DNA of 64,000 nt from Pseudomonadota bacterium (GTDB taxonomy: Bacteria; Desulfobacterota; Syntrophorhabdia; Syntrophorhabdales; Syntrophorhabdaceae): contig JAPLKB010000061.1 in the NCBI GenBank assembly GCA_026388275.1, positions 1 to 64,000 of the forward strand, in the 5' to 3' direction. Below are positions 63,383 to 64,000 of this stretch, one piece after another. The position numbers and the translations under genes were made by a program. The notes under the pieces are model-generated. The model saw nothing but the letters and a program-made list of their open reading frames with translations. It was not told the DNA's origin and did not search any database. Position 1 is the stretch's first letter. Every line of letters begins with the position of its first letter.

Positions 63383-64000
63383 ATGAATACAATCATCACC
63401 AACCGTCACGATATCCTGATTCTTTTCGATGTAACCAATGGCAATCCCAACGGTGATCCTGATGCAGGCAACATGCCCCGCATTGATCCTACCAGCAACA
63501 AGGGTTTGGTCTCGGATGTCTGCCTGAAAAGAAAAATACGAAACTACGTAATGGATTTTTGCAAGGATAACAGGTTTGATATTCTGGTGAAACAGGGGAA
63601 TATTATTAACAATGAGATTACAACCGCTATAACAGATGCAACTGAGACACTCCCAAATAAAGGTAAATCTACCGACAAAGAAAAAGCCGAAGCTGCTATG
63701 AAATGGCTCTGTAACAAATTCTACGATGTCAGGGCTTTTGGTGGAGTACTTTCAACCGGGAAAGACGTTCTTCAGGGCTCTGCTTTTGGGCAAGTACGTG
63801 GTCCTGTTCAATTTACATTCGCCCGGTCTCTTGATCCTATTACTCCATTGGATATTTCAATCACCCGCTGTGCTGTGACAAAACCAGAGGACGAGAAAAA
63901 GGAACGCACCATGGGAAATAAGCATATTGTTCCTTACGCCCTTTATGCAGCCAAAGTGTATGTGTCACCCGTATTTGCCGAAAGAACTGGCTTTACAGAT
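63383..64000 (+). CDS. cas7c: type I-C backbone subunit Cas7c (Csd2), cut by window end
   Basis: The first 206 codons of Cas7 from ATG 63383 (GGAG upstream), running off the right edge. The N-terminus RHDILILFDVTNGNPNGDPDAGNMPR is the Cas7/Cst2/DevR signature, and AFGGVLSTGKDVLQGSAFGQ follows. It coats the crRNA in Cascade. Further genes (cas4, cas1, cas2, array) would be expected downstream. Confidence 0.92.
   Translation, partial: MNTIITNRHDILILFDVTNGNPNGDPDAGNMPRIDPTSNKGLVSDVCLKRKIRNYVMDFCKDNRFDILVKQGNIINNEITTAITDATETLPNKGKSTDKEKAEAAMKWLCNKFYDVRAFGGVLSTGKDVLQGSAFGQVRGPVQFTFARSLDPITPLDISITRCAVTKPEDEKKERTMGNKHIVPYALYAAKVYVSPVFAERTGFTD

Overview
The window looks like a chromosomal stretch from a Gram-negative, anaerobic bacterium. 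LptD, an LpxH-type phosphatase and a complete dTDP-rhamnose set point to a lipopolysaccharide outer membrane. Radical SAM enzymes, a ferredoxin:thioredoxin reductase fused to rubredoxin, the short N-acetylglutamate synthase type and the AmmeMemoRadiSam genes point to an anaerobe of the Desulfobacterota (Syntrophorhabdia/Syntrophia-like) type. The lineage is an inference from gene content. No rRNA or tRNA gene was recognised.

Layout. (1) 33-9299, plus strand: an operon-like run of two FAD flavoproteins of the phytoene-desaturase fold, an unknown 129-aa protein, a DUF89-type metal phosphatase, an SDR dehydrogenase, a PEP-synthase-like enzyme split over two genes (mobile-histidine subunit and ATP-grasp subunit, the architecture of phenylphosphate synthase subunits 1 and 2) and a tandemly duplicated alpha+beta barrel protein. 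I cannot assign the whole to a known pathway; it is the best candidate here for an undescribed metabolic system. (2) 9300-12052: palindromes, a broken solute-binding protein gene, a hairpin-rich spacer and a LysR regulator. (3) 12053-16941: a membrane spermidine-synthase-like protein lacking the usual active-site aspartates, then AmrS and a fused AmrB-AmrA, both with export-type N-termini. (4) 17009-31287: a PAC2 protein, a CHASE-PAS sensor gene broken by two in-frame stops, wecB, a methyltransferase, pmbA, a short-form N-acetylglutamate synthase, recN, nadK, a UROD/MetE-like protein, a SYLF lipoprotein-like protein, a RelE-type toxin-antitoxin pair inside a 19-bp inverted repeat, and an FTR-rubredoxin/glutaredoxin pair. 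(5) 31369-48984: B12-radical SAM protein, small exported proteins, glcD, ilvD, lspA, ileS, accD, folC, lptD. (6) 49097-52931: rmlA-rmlC-rmlB-rmlD-lpxH-like, convergent with a CoA-transferase gene. (7) 53780-57820, accessory: a four-helix-bundle protein, a DUF433/DUF5615 toxin-antitoxin pair, a BRO-family protein, a ParB-like protein and a repeat-dense spacer. (8) 57821-64000: a type I-C CRISPR-Cas operon (cas3-cas5c-cas8c with an internal cas11c start-cas7c) running off the right end, preceded by a fragment of a second Cas3 HD domain. The CRISPR array and adaptation genes are not in the window.

Short low-complexity elements made of degenerate 7-9-base units recur in spacers across the window, and in two cases lie in frame within genes (wecB and the amrB-amrA N-terminus). 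Several findings concern gene decay: a lost start codon plus frameshift, two nonsense codons in one kinase, and remnants of an acetyltransferase and a cas3.
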